Shown piece after piece: positions 1 to 8,199 of a DNA stretch of 34,525 bases. The notes under the pieces were generated by a model. That model saw only the letters and a program-made list of their open reading frames with translations. It was not told the DNA's origin and made no database searches. Made by a program: the position numbers and the translations under genes. The stretch comes from Ruminococcus flavefaciens (GTDB taxonomy: Bacteria; Bacillota; Clostridia; Oscillospirales; Ruminococcaceae), in NCBI GenBank assembly GCA_004554385.1, contig SFMO01000158.1:1-34525 (forward strand), given 5' to 3'. Each line of letters starts with the position of its first letter. The stretch's first letter is position 1.

Positions 1-119
1 CCTCTGGTCTGCTGATCAGCTCCGTGAACAACTGCTGCGGGGATCGCAGGTACACTTGAAACCGCCATCACTGCCGTGATTCCGGCACTGACAAGCTTCT
101 TGAATGCGCCCTTTTTCAT
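1..119 (-). CDS. Secreted protein, N-terminal fragment (cut by window edge)
   Basis: Only the first 39 codons are present; the gene runs off the left edge. The ATG at 119 is preceded by a good ribosome binding site (GAGGAA, about 6-7 nt upstream). The peptide begins MKKGAFKKLVSAGITAVMAV and continues with a small-residue-rich stretch ending near PAIPAAVV: a basic n-region, hydrophobic core and plausible signal peptidase site. The mature function cannot be told from what is visible. It has its own promoter (251-279) and a leader of about 125 nt with a strong hairpin, so its expression may be controlled after transcription initiation. In this genome such secreted proteins are often dockerin or carbohydrate-active proteins, but nothing here shows that. 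Confidence 0.75.
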   Translation of the reverse strand, partial: MKKGAFKKLVSAGITAVMAVSSVPAIPAAVVHGADQQTR

Positions 120-181
120 GTTGATCATTCCTCACTTTCCATTTTTAAATAAGTTAAAATGATGATTTTTCCCTTTTCTCA

Positions 182-234
182 CTAAGAAAAAGCGTTAAAG
201 CCCGATCCGGTTTTACGTCCCTCCTTTTCCTTAG
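182..234 (-). promoter_or_regulatory. Structured 5' leader hairpin of the truncated secreted gene
   Basis: In the minus-strand transcript an 11-bp stem (one G-U pair) forms between 234-224 and 192-182. It encloses a 31-nt GC-rich island (223-193) within an otherwise AT-rich leader. The enclosed part can form a second small stem around CCG-GAU-CGG with flanking GU/AC pairing. It lies between the promoter and the start codon, so it is transcribed. No U-tract follows the stem, so it does not look like a plain terminator. It could be an RNA switch, a protein-binding leader or an RNA-stability element. I do not recognise a known riboswitch family. Confidence 0.35.
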
Positions 235-250
235 CTTCTGTTATCATTTT

Positions 251-279
251 ATTACATTTCTATGAACTATTCAAGTCAA
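251..279 (-). promoter_or_regulatory. Promoter of the truncated secreted gene
   Basis: Minus strand: -35 TTGACT (279-274), 17-nt spacer, -10 TGTAAT (256-251). This predicts a start near 245 and a leader of about 125 nt. Confidence 0.5.
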
Positions 280-606
280 TTCTTGCTAAGTATTCTTTTG
301 CTTGCTCATTTTTTGCTTTTTATGTACATTTTCAGCTATTCTTTTTCCAAGTTTTTATACATTATTGTTCTATCCCAGTTTTTCGGTATCATTTCATGCA
401 TAAAATGCTATCCTTTTGTATTACTTTTTTGCCATATTATATCAATATCCTTACCCGCCTGATTGGTATTACCTATTCTATATATACTATGAACTTTCTG
501 TGTTTAGCTTTATGCACAAACATTATATCATTTTCATGTAACATCTCACAAAAATCCTTTTGTACATATATTTTTCATATAATTCTCTTTATTTTTTCAA
601 TAAAAG
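280..606. other. T-rich non-coding interval
   Basis: A stretch strongly enriched in T on the plus strand, between two divergent promoters. Short open frames exist here (for example 262-462 and 396-614). They have no ribosome binding site, are dominated by Phe/Ile/Leu/Ser as expected from T-rich DNA, and are not convincing genes. No repeat, tRNA or terminator was recognised. The AT-rich DNA may help the promoter at 607-615. Confidence 0.5.
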
Positions 607-615
607 TGGTATAAT
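607..615 (+). promoter_or_regulatory. Extended -10 promoter of the GGDEF gene
   Basis: TGGTATAAT at 607-615 is a perfect extended -10 (TGn + TATAAT). No good -35 lies 17 nt upstream (587-592 reads CTTTAT), as is common for extended -10 promoters. Predicted start near 622, giving a leader of about 48 nt. Confidence 0.6.
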
Positions 616-669
616 ATTAATATATACATACGCTGTTACAAGCATTATTAAACATAAAGAGGGGATATA

Positions 670-2580
670 ATGGATACAAACAAGACAAAAAAGATCGTTG
701 TTGTTGTTTCAGGACTTGATGAAGAGTACCAGCACAACGTCTTCAAAGGACTGAATACATACGCGTATGCCAACAACGTCAACGTCTCTTATGTAGCCTG
801 CTTCGACGGCATGGTCGGAAGCGCTACCTTTGACATCGGAGAGAGCAGTATCTATAACCTTATCGATTATACACGATTTGACGGCGCTATCCTGATGACA
901 AACACTTTCGGAGATACCGCCATGCGCAACAGCATTTTCAGAAAAGTCATTGCCGCAGGGATACCGGCTGTTGTTTTTGAAAACCACGAAAACTCGGATT
1001 TCTACGACATAAGTATAGATAACTTCGGCGTTATGAAAAGGCTCGTGAACCACATAATACGTGATCACGGTGCCAGGGTCATCAATTTCGTTTCCGGTCC
1101 CCTCGGAAACCCCGACGGCAAAGCTCGTTATGACGCTTTTGTTAGCGCTATGGAGGAAAACGGTCTTGATGTTGATCCAAGACGTGTATTCTATGGTGAT
1201 TTCAAAAGCTATGACGGCAAGCTCGCAATTGACGACTACGCAGAATCGGGACTTCCGCTCCCTGACGCTTTTGTCTGCGCCAATGACAGTATGGCTCTCA
1301 CAGTCACCTCATCACTGGAAAAGATGGGATACAAGATCCCTGATGATATAATAGTAACAGGTTTTGACAATACATTCAGTGCACGTAATTCCAGCCCTGC
1401 GATCACATCGGTCAAGTGTCCGCTTTACGAAGTCGGCCGTACCGCTCTGGAGATAATCTGCAATGTCATTGACGGCATCGATCAGCCTCGGAGCACTATA
1501 CTCGACGCCGAGCCTGCGCTCACAGAAAGCTGCGGCTGCAAGAGCTCCGGCACCGATGAGCTCATTGAATACAAAAAGCTCACCTACCGCAAGACTGAGG
1601 ATACCAATAATAATATCCATATGATAAACCGCCTTACCGCAGCTCTGGCTGAGGCTGAGACCGCCGAGGAGTACTTCAAGGTGATCGCAAGCCTTATCGG
1701 TGAGCTGGACTGTGAAAAATTCACCCTCTGTCTCAGCGAGAACTGGCAGGATGAGTTCAATTCCAGCGAAGCTCCCCTTGACCCTGATTATTATTCGGAG
1801 TTTATGAGTGCTCCTCTTATCTGGGATAAGGGCAGATGCAGAAGTGTGGAATATTTTCCCAGCAGTGAAATGTTCCCGGAGGGCTTCGAGGAGCGCGGCT
1901 GCGTAAACTACTTCCTTCCGCTCCATTACAGCGACAGATGCCTCGGTTATTACATTTTTACCAACAGTGAATTTCCGACGTACAGTCTCCTCTGTCACAC
2001 CCTCACCATGATACTCAGCAACTCCCTTGAAAATATCCGTAAGCTCTTCCGCCTGAACAAGGCTAACGACGAGCTCAACCGCCTTTATGTCATCGATCCG
2101 CTTTGCAATATCTATAACAGAAACGGCTTCTACAACCGTGCAGACGACATATTTAAGGAATGCGCTGCTGACAACAGGCAGATAATGATAAGCTTCATCG
2201 ACATGGACGGTCTGAAGTTCATAAACGATAATTACGGTCACAATGAAGGCGACTTTGCTATTCAGCGCCTTGCAAGCACTATCAGCACCTGCTGCGGCAA
2301 GAGCGGTATCTGTGCAAGATTCGGCGGAGACGAGTTCGTATACTTCAATCCCAACGCAAGCAAAAACGATGCCGCTATATTCGCAAAGAAGATAAACAAG
2401 TCTCTTGATGAGCTTAACAAGCTCGTTCAGAAGCCTTACACCATTTCCGCAAGTATCGGAAGCGTCATCACCGTAGTTGAAAAGGACGACACCCTTTTCA
2501 GTATCATAAAAATGGCTGACGACAAGATGTATGAGGTCAAAAAAGCAAAAAAATCTGCACGAAAATCCGAAAAGGTATAA
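670..2580 (+). CDS. Sugar-receptor-like sensor / GGDEF diguanylate cyclase
   Basis: 636 aa. Residues about 8-280 resemble the LacI/RbsB-type periplasmic-binding fold (VVVSGLDEEYQHNVFKGLN at the start, then DAFVCANDSMA and VTGFDNT signatures), but there is no DNA-binding helix-turn-helix, signal peptide or membrane segment, so the protein is predicted cytosolic. A middle region of about 190 residues is not recognised. Residues about 475-632 form a GGDEF domain with an intact GGDEF motif (552-556) and upstream DMDGLKFINDNYGH signature, so diguanylate cyclase activity (2 GTP to c-di-GMP) is expected. The RxxD inhibitory site is absent: residues 543-546 read GKSG. The start ATG has an AGAGGGG ribosome binding site at 658-664. 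It is a single-gene unit ending at a strong hairpin. Inference: it couples a cytoplasmic sugar or other small ligand to c-di-GMP output. Confidence 0.88.
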   Translation: MDTNKTKKIVVVVSGLDEEYQHNVFKGLNTYAYANNVNVSYVACFDGMVGSATFDIGESSIYNLIDYTRFDGAILMTNTFGDTAMRNSIFRKVIAAGIPAVVFENHENSDFYDISIDNFGVMKRLVNHIIRDHGARVINFVSGPLGNPDGKARYDAFVSAMEENGLDVDPRRVFYGDFKSYDGKLAIDDYAESGLPLPDAFVCANDSMALTVTSSLEKMGYKIPDDIIVTGFDNTFSARNSSPAITSVKCPLYEVGRTALEIICNVIDGIDQPRSTILDAEPALTESCGCKSSGTDELIEYKKLTYRKTEDTNNNIHMINRLTAALAEAETAEEYFKVIASLIGELDCEKFTLCLSENWQDEFNSSEAPLDPDYYSEFMSAPLIWDKGRCRSVEYFPSSEMFPEGFEERGCVNYFLPLHYSDRCLGYYIFTNSEFPTYSLLCHTLTMILSNSLENIRKLFRLNKANDELNRLYVIDPLCNIYNRNGFYNRADDIFKECAADNRQIMISFIDMDGLKFINDNYGHNEGDFAIQRLASTISTCCGKSGICARFGGDEFVYFNPNASKNDAAIFAKKINKSLDELNKLVQKPYTISASIGSVITVVEKDDTLFSIIKMADDKMYEVKKAKKSARKSEKV

Positions 2581-2581
2581 G

Positions 2582-2616
2582 AAAAGCCATGAAGCAGTAT
2601 CGCTTCATGGCTTTTT
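2582..2616. terminator. Bidirectional terminator
   Basis: Perfect 10-bp stem 2586-2595 / 2602-2611 with a 6-nt loop. It is followed by TTTTT on the plus strand and preceded by AAAA (T-tract for the minus strand). It serves the GGDEF gene and the convergent thioesterase gene. Confidence 0.9.
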
Positions 2617-2635
2617 GTTGTAAGGCTGAGGGATT

Positions 2636-3037
2636 TTATGCCTTTCTGAATCCTACGCACTGGACAGCCGCAACAGGATTGCCCAGCTCGTCCCTTATGT
2701 CAACATTATAGCAGCAGATAGTTCTTCCGTCCTTGATAAGCCTTGCCTCGGCAACTATACGCTCCGTCTTCGGCACTCCGATAAAGGATGCGTCGCAGTT
2801 AAGTCCCACAACTCCGGGCTGCTGCCAGTTCGATGCGACAGCAAAGGCAAAATCCGCAAGAGTGAAGTACACTCCGCCCATTACGCCTCCCATAGCGTTT
2901 TTGTGGTGCTCGTTGATAACGAGGCTGCATTTTGAATAGTGGTCGCCTATTTCGTCAATTACTGCGCCCGATTCTGTTGCAAATCTGTCACCGCGGAATA
3001 TTTCCCGTACCTTTTCAAGTTCTTCATTTGATACCAT
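2636..3037 (-). CDS. PaaI-like hotdog-fold thioesterase
   Basis: 133 aa from the ATG at 3037, chosen because an AAAGGA ribosome binding site lies about 8 nt upstream. An in-frame start at 3112 would add 25 residues that look like translated leader. The body fits a PaaI/YdiI-type hotdog fold: an N-terminal helix, then HHKNAMGGVMGGVYFTLAD followed by an alanine-rich helix, then beta strands ending at the C-terminus. The Asp of LAD, the usual catalytic acid, is present. The usual HGG is MGG here. It likely hydrolyses acyl- or aryl-CoA thioesters; the substrate cannot be told. Last gene of the minus-strand run before the terminator at 2582-2616. Confidence 0.8.
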   Translation of the reverse strand: MVSNEELEKVREIFRGDRFATESGAVIDEIGDHYSKCSLVINEHHKNAMGGVMGGVYFTLADFAFAVASNWQQPGVVGLNCDASFIGVPKTERIVAEARLIKDGRTICCYNVDIRDELGNPVAAVQCVGFRKA

Positions 3038-3121
3038 AACGTTTTTCCTTTCGCAGTTCATTGCAGGTGCAGCGTCACTGCCGCCTCCCGCTCTGTTCTT
3101 AGTTTCAGACACCCGGCTCTG

Positions 3122-5506
3122 TCAGTTCCAGAATGCAAATATTCTCTGTACGTCAAATGCCATCTCAGGATAGCTCATGTCAAATTCATCAAAGCGGAAA
3201 GCCTGATTGAATGCCTGTACTCCCCCGACTATCAGCGCCCACATAGTCGCAAACCACATAAAGCCGTATACCAGCTTCTTCTTGGTGCGGTCGGTAAGTC
3301 TTTCAAAGAGGAAGAAAATTATCGCAAATGCTCCGAGAAGCGACTGCCACGCGAAATCCACCATGTAGCGCACTGCATAGCCGCTCTCCCATACAGAGGC
3401 GATTATGCCGAAGGGGATAAGCAGACACGGCACTCCGATATAAAATGCCATAAGGAGCTTTTTCTTTCTGCCGCGAAGCTGTTTGAGCGCTTTGAGCGAT
3501 AACAGATACGCAAACATCGGCAGTGCAAGGAAGAAAAGTCCCGAGGTATTTCTTGTGGACGGAAGGTCAGCATAGAAGAAGCCGCCTGCGTTGAGATACT
3601 GGAATTCCGTGCTGATATTCGGATATGTCATGGAGAATACCGGCGGATTGAACATATAATTATATATCGGCACAAGAGAGAGCCTGCTGTGGAACTGAGT
3701 CCTTGTGAAGTCATTGATAGTAAGTGAATACTGTATTCCGAACTCAAAGGGTGAGCCGAAACGGTCATAGTTGTACCACATCTGAACGGCTCCGATACAT
3801 ACCATAGGAAGCAGTGCACAGAGGAGATAGCGGAATTTCCGTGAGCCTTCCTGCTCCTTTCTGCCCTTTTTTCCTGTTCCTGCCGCTCTCGGCAAAGCAA
3901 GGAGCATGAAGGCTCCTGCGGTTATACAGTATAGCACAAGAGTAGGTCTGCACAGTACTGCAACTGCAAAGAGAAGCGATGATACGGCTGTACGCGTAAG
4001 CGATGGCTTTTCCGTTCCTATTATGTCCGCGGACAGCATGAAGTATACCGCCCATGTCAGCGTCGCAAAGCCTGCGGACATTGCTATCTCGTAGAACTCG
4101 GGTCTGCCTATGCTGAACCATATGCCGCTCACCACCTGTATGATGATAAGTCCTGCAATGGCGATGCCTGTAGGAGTTTTCGGGAAAAGCTTTTTGAGGA
4201 ACTCCCTGTAGAGCTTGGTAAGTCCGATAATTCCTATGAGCGCAAAGAGCAGTACCGCCATTGAGTCAGGAAAATAATATCCCGTCAGCTTGTGATACGG
4301 AAGGAATAACAGGACCACAGGAGCTATTCCGTAATAGCTGTAGTACTCACCGTTGAAGTAAACGTGGTCCCACTGATATTCAAGTCCTGATTTGTCACGG
4401 GCGTCGCCTGTATAAGGAGTATCAAAGCTGTTCAGCTCCTCAGAGGGCTTTTCAAGAAGACTGGTGCTGCCGTTCTCAAAGGCTTCTACCAGCTCCTGAG
4501 TCATCTGATTTCCCATACTGCACTTCATTATATCTGTTATGGAGTAGTTGTCCATCTTTACAAAGGTGATGACCACCGCCGCAAGACAGGCAATATCAGT
4601 TATGAGTACAGCTGCGGTACGGAACACCCGCTTATTCTTGGCAATGCTCTGCTGCATATTCCTGCTGTTCATCATAAGCTGCCAGAAAACTATGCCGAAT
4701 ATGATTAGGAAGAGTCTTGCCCATGAAATATGCATGGGTATCTGCTTGTTGATGCCTATTCCTTTTATGTATATCGCTCCGCTGTTGAACGGACTCACTG
4801 ATACTCTCATTTTGCTGACATCTCCCGAGAGATGGAGCTGAACGTACTGTGAGTGCGGTCTTTTGACAACAGGTCTTCCCTCAGCGATGTCAGGTCTGTA
4901 ATCAACAGCACGGGTCTCGTCCATTGCATCAACAGAGACCTCAGCCGCCTTTGTACGTGTATCGAAGTCAAGGTCAACGAAAACGTCTGCCACCTCAAAG
5001 CCCAGGTCATCAAATGTAAAGACGGACGTTCTGTCGCCGCGGACTGCCAGCCTGCCTGTTTCGGGATCATAATTGAAGTCATTGCCGTCAGAGCACTCCT
5101 CTGCCGAGAAGTAAACGCTGCTGTAGTTTCCGAACCATAGTCGGTAAGTGGGGGCATTGAATACTGTGACCTCAAGTACGGCTGCAATGAGCAAAGACCT
5201 TATCACCCAGACTGCTGTGTGGTATTTCCGCTTTTTGTTCATGGTACAGACGAGTGCCGAGATACCTGCTGCTGCACCGAGAACGGCAAAGGCTCCCGAA
5301 TAAGCCCCCATATTGATTATGCCGAAAAGCTCCGCGGCTGCCGTGAAAGCAAGGAAAATCGCCGCACACAGTGATACTCTGCGTATTGCGGCAAGTCTTT
5401 TGTCGGCGTGTTCGTTTCCTGTTATGTCGCTCCTGGTCTCATGCAAAAAGACGGCGGTCACAGCGACAGAGACCGCAAACATTAAAATAAAAAGAAAAGT
5501 TTCCAT
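3122..5506 (-). CDS. Large polytopic membrane protein, possibly glycosyltransferase-like
   Basis: 794 aa. The N-terminus is hydrophobic (METFLFILMFAVSVAVTAVF), with further membrane segments up to about residue 120. A soluble acidic region of roughly 130 residues follows, then about nine more hydrophobic segments to the C-terminus. The central loop contains WDHVYFNGEYYSYYGIAPV, and the rest alternates membrane helices with short loops, as in GT-C-fold lipid-linked sugar transferases. I do not see a definite catalytic motif, so this is a topology-based guess. The start ATG has an ACGGAG ribosome binding site. It follows tgt by about 30 nt, so it is probably cotranscribed, but nothing links it to queuosine. 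Confidence 0.6.
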   Translation of the reverse strand: METFLFILMFAVSVAVTAVFLHETRSDITGNEHADKRLAAIRRVSLCAAIFLAFTAAAELFGIINMGAYSGAFAVLGAAAGISALVCTMNKKRKYHTAVWVIRSLLIAAVLEVTVFNAPTYRLWFGNYSSVYFSAEECSDGNDFNYDPETGRLAVRGDRTSVFTFDDLGFEVADVFVDLDFDTRTKAAEVSVDAMDETRAVDYRPDIAEGRPVVKRPHSQYVQLHLSGDVSKMRVSVSPFNSGAIYIKGIGINKQIPMHISWARLFLIIFGIVFWQLMMNSRNMQQSIAKNKRVFRTAAVLITDIACLAAVVITFVKMDNYSITDIMKCSMGNQMTQELVEAFENGSTSLLEKPSEELNSFDTPYTGDARDKSGLEYQWDHVYFNGEYYSYYGIAPVVLLFLPYHKLTGYYFPDSMAVLLFALIGIIGLTKLYREFLKKLFPKTPTGIAIAGLIIIQVVSGIWFSIGRPEFYEIAMSAGFATLTWAVYFMLSADIIGTEKPSLTRTAVSSLLFAVAVLCRPTLVLYCITAGAFMLLALPRAAGTGKKGRKEQEGSRKFRYLLCALLPMVCIGAVQMWYNYDRFGSPFEFGIQYSLTINDFTRTQFHSRLSLVPIYNYMFNPPVFSMTYPNISTEFQYLNAGGFFYADLPSTRNTSGLFFLALPMFAYLLSLKALKQLRGRKKKLLMAFYIGVPCLLIPFGIIASVWESGYAVRYMVDFAWQSLLGAFAIIFFLFERLTDRTKKKLVYGFMWFATMWALIVGGVQAFNQAFRFDEFDMSYPEMAFDVQRIFAFWN

Positions 5507-5535
5507 ATTATCTCCGTTTTTTCAGAGCTTAGCTC

Positions 5536-6666
5536 TTATATTCTTGTTGCAAGAAGCTGGGAGTATTTGCCGCGGAACTGCTCAAATCTGTCCTCATCGA
5601 TGGCTTCTCTTATTTTCTCTGTAAGAGTATTGTAGAAATAAAGATTGTGCTGTACGGCAAGTCTGCCTGCAAGCTGCTCGTTTGCCTTGAAAAGATGTCT
5701 GATATAGGCACGGCTGAAATTTCGGCAGGTCGGACAGTCGCACTGCTCGTCAACAGGTCTCGGGTCCGTCTCATAGCATTTGTTGCCCAGGTGCATGATA
5801 CCGCTCCATGTGAATACAGTTGCATGACGGGCATTTCGGCTTGGCATTACGCAGTCGAACATATCAACTCCCCTTGCAACGGCTTCAATGATATTTGAAG
5901 GAGTTCCCACACCCATGAGGTAACGTGGCTTGTCAACAGGCATGTACGGCTCTACCACATCGATAATGCGGTACATCTCTTCTGTTGCCTCGCCCACGGC
6001 AAGTCCGCCGATAGCGTAGCCGTCAAGGTCAAGCTTTGAGATGTCCTCCATGTGCTTTATGCGCAGGTCATCAAATGTGGAGCCCTGATTTATACCGAAA
6101 AGCATCTGTTGCTTGTTTATAGTATCGGGAAGGCTGTTGAGACGTTCCATTTCCTCCTTGCAGCGTATGAGCCAGCGCGTTGTGCGCTCGATGGAAGCCG
6201 CAACGTACTTATACGGTGAGGGATTCTCGATACATTCATCAAATGCCATTGCAATAGTCGAGCCAAGATTCGACTGTATCTGCATGCTCTCCTCAGGTCC
6301 CATGAATATGCGGTGACCGTCGATATGGGAGGCAAAATATACCCCCTCCTCCTTTATCTTGCGGAGCTGCGCCAGAGAAAACACCTGAAATCCACCGCTG
6401 TCGGTAAGTATGGGCTTATCCCAGTTCATGAATTTATGGAGTCCGCCCATCTGCTTTACCACATGGTCACCCGGACGGAGATGAAGGTGATAGGTGTTGC
6501 ATAGCTCCACCTGAGTTTTCAGCCCTTTGAGATCCACTGAGGATATACCGCCCTTTATAGCAGCGGCAGTACCCACATTCATAAAGCAGGGCGTCTGAAA
6601 TGTGCCGTGAACGGTCTCAAATGTACCTCTTCTGGCTTTGTTGTCGGTTTTAAGAAGTTTGAACAT
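5536..6666 (-). CDS. tgt: Queuine / preQ1 tRNA-guanine transglycosylase
   Basis: 376 aa, full length for bacterial Tgt. It exchanges guanine-34 of the GUN-anticodon tRNAs (Tyr, His, Asn, Asp) for preQ1. Visible landmarks are TDSGGFQVFS with catalytic Asp89, the nucleophile Asp271 in MFDCVMPSRNARH, GGLAVGE in the substrate pocket, and the zinc site C309-x-C311-x2-C314 with H340 26 residues on, as in the family. The start has an AAAGGAG ribosome binding site. It is downstream of queA and a PAS protein gene; queA acts on the base that Tgt inserts, so the cluster covers the last steps of queuosine synthesis. The 93-nt gap before it could hold a secondary promoter (TATACT near 6720), but this is weak. 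Confidence 0.97.
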   Translation of the reverse strand: MFKLLKTDNKARRGTFETVHGTFQTPCFMNVGTAAAIKGGISSVDLKGLKTQVELCNTYHLHLRPGDHVVKQMGGLHKFMNWDKPILTDSGGFQVFSLAQLRKIKEEGVYFASHIDGHRIFMGPEESMQIQSNLGSTIAMAFDECIENPSPYKYVAASIERTTRWLIRCKEEMERLNSLPDTINKQQMLFGINQGSTFDDLRIKHMEDISKLDLDGYAIGGLAVGEATEEMYRIIDVVEPYMPVDKPRYLMGVGTPSNIIEAVARGVDMFDCVMPSRNARHATVFTWSGIMHLGNKCYETDPRPVDEQCDCPTCRNFSRAYIRHLFKANEQLAGRLAVQHNLYFYNTLTEKIREAIDEDRFEQFRGKYSQLLATRI

Positions 6667-6759
6667 AGTCGCTCCTTTATAAAAATAAATAGATAACAGC
6701 AGTCAGTGCCGGTAGGGAGTATACTATCCGCTCACAGAGCGTACGACAAGCACTGAAGC

Positions 6760-7137
6760 TCAGTCCAGGTCGAATTCCTTTCCCTGTTCCGGAGTTCTGT
6801 CCTCACGGCGTCCATAGAAGCCGATAAGCTCTTTTTTGGAATTTCTGATAGAGAGGATATACATATCCATATTATTTACCTTGTCATGCAGCGCAAAGAC
6901 CTTATTGTTTTTCACATCCTCCTTGAACCACTCGACGCTCATAACCACCTTGCTCATCATCTCCTCATCCATGAGAGTAGCGAGAAGTCTGCCTGCAAGG
7001 GGTTTGACAGGCTCATAATATACATCTGCTTTTGGGTTTACGTAAACTATTCTGTAATCAAGATTGCATATAACGATAGGTCCTTCTTCTGAATCAACTA
7101 TTCCTTTGAAAAAATCTGTCAGATCAATTCCGTTCAT
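6760..7137 (-). CDS. Small stand-alone PAS-domain protein
   Basis: 125 aa from the ATG at 7137, which has a GAGGAGAT ribosome binding site about 5 nt upstream. A longer frame to 7236 overlaps queA and is rejected. The core (PIVICNLDYRIVYVNPKADV) is a typical PAS beginning, followed by a helix region and a C-terminal YILSIRNSKKELIGFYGRRED strand pair. No histidine kinase, GGDEF or DNA-binding domain is attached, so it is a sensor or adaptor module without an output domain. It sits between queA (28-nt gap) and tgt (93-nt gap). The ligand and partner are unknown. Confidence 0.75.
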   Translation of the reverse strand: MNGIDLTDFFKGIVDSEEGPIVICNLDYRIVYVNPKADVYYEPVKPLAGRLLATLMDEEMMSKVVMSVEWFKEDVKNNKVFALHDKVNNMDMYILSIRNSKKELIGFYGRREDRTPEQGKEFDLD

Positions 7138-7165
7138 TTTTATCTCCTCATTAAAAATATTTTTC

Positions 7166-8197
7166 TTATAATATACACATACTGTCGCCGAAGCTGAAGA
7201 ATCGGTAACGCTCCTCCACAGCCGTCTTATAGGCATTCATGGTGTTGTCATAGCCCATAAATGCTGAAACCAGCATTATGAGAGTACTTTCGGGAAGGTG
7301 GAAATTGGTGATAAGTCCGTCTATGCACTTGAACTCATAGGAAGGATAGATGAAAATATCCGTGTAGCCCTCGTGCTCGGAAATATCCCCGTAAAATGTA
7401 GCCACGCTCTCAAGAGTACGGCATGTCGTAGTTCCCACAGCGATAACTCTGCCCCCGTTTTTCTTTGTCTCATTTATCAGGTCGGCAGTCTCCTTCGGGA
7501 GATAGTAGTGCTCACTGTGCATTTTGTGATCGAGGACGTTGTCCTCCTTTACGGGGCGGAAGGTACCAAGTCCCACATGAAGGGTCACAAAAGCAGTCTT
7601 TATCCCACGCGAGCGAAGGTCGTCCAGCATTTCAGGGGTGAAGTGCAGCCCTGCCGTAGGAGCGGCAGCTGAGCCAAGCTCCTTTGAATAAACAGTCTGG
7701 TAGCGCTCACGGTCCTTCAGCTTTTCCTTGATATACGGCGGAAGAGGCATCTGTCCCACGTCCTCGAGAGCGGTGAAGAAATTTCCATCACACTCAAACT
7801 GTACTATTCTGTTGCCGTCGTCCTTGACCTCTACTACCTCTGCAATGAGCCTTCCGCCGCCGAATGAAAAGCGTGTACCCACTTTTGCTTTCTTTCCGGG
7901 GCGGCAGATTATCTCCCAGAGCTTGTCGCCCTTCTGCTCCAGCAGAAGGAACTCGATAAAGGTCTGGTTTCCGATCTTCTCGCCGTAAAGCCTTGCAGGG
8001 ATAACTCTTGAATCATTCATTACCAGCAAGTCACCCTCTCTTAGGTACTCGCATAGATTATAGAAGTGGTCGTGGGTTATTGCTCCCGTCTGTCGGTCAA
8101 CGCACATCATGCGTGAGGCATTTCGCGGCTCTATGGGAGTCTGCGCAATGAGCTCCTCGGGAAGCTCATAGTAAAAATCCGATTTAAGAAGTTCCAA
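7166..8197 (-). CDS. queA: S-adenosylmethionine:tRNA ribosyltransferase-isomerase
   Basis: 343 aa, family length. It transfers and rearranges the ribosyl part of SAM onto preQ1-34 in tRNA to give epoxyqueuosine. Recognised by the conserved N-terminus (FYYELPEELIAQTPIEPR), the MNDSRVIPARLYG and PTAGLHFTPEML signatures, the HVGLGTFRPV block, and the C-terminal NFHLPESTLIMLVSAF and RYRFFSFGDSM blocks. The start codon is TTG at 8197, fixed by AAGGAG 7 nt upstream and by the match to the family N-terminus. The previous gene's stop codon is at 8200-8202, so its end overlaps this ribosome binding region and translation is probably coupled. It lies upstream of the PAS gene and tgt in one run. Confidence 0.96.
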   Translation of the reverse strand: MELLKSDFYYELPEELIAQTPIEPRNASRMMCVDRQTGAITHDHFYNLCEYLREGDLLVMNDSRVIPARLYGEKIGNQTFIEFLLLEQKGDKLWEIICRPGKKAKVGTRFSFGGGRLIAEVVEVKDDGNRIVQFECDGNFFTALEDVGQMPLPPYIKEKLKDRERYQTVYSKELGSAAAPTAGLHFTPEMLDDLRSRGIKTAFVTLHVGLGTFRPVKEDNVLDHKMHSEHYYLPKETADLINETKKNGGRVIAVGTTTCRTLESVATFYGDISEHEGYTDIFIYPSYEFKCIDGLITNFHLPESTLIMLVSAFMGYDNTMNAYKTAVEERYRFFSFGDSMCIL

Positions 8198-8199
8198 TT

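Noticed and set aside
130..245. A c-di-GMP-I (GEMM) riboswitch on the minus strand
   Set aside because: A GGGACG-AAA stretch resembles part of the aptamer, but the GNRA-closed upstream stem and the downstream GCC-GGGTTACC half are missing. Kept only as an unassigned structured leader.
262..614. Two short plus-strand open frames (66 and 72 aa) in T-rich DNA
   Set aside because: No ribosome binding site, overlapping frames, composition expected from T-rich non-coding DNA.
1312..2241. A 309-aa open frame opposite the GGDEF gene
   Set aside because: Shadow of a well-supported gene; no ribosome binding site or recognisable domain.
3037..3112. Longer start for the thioesterase
   Set aside because: The extra 25 residues are unlike the family, and the strong ribosome binding site precedes the ATG at 3037.
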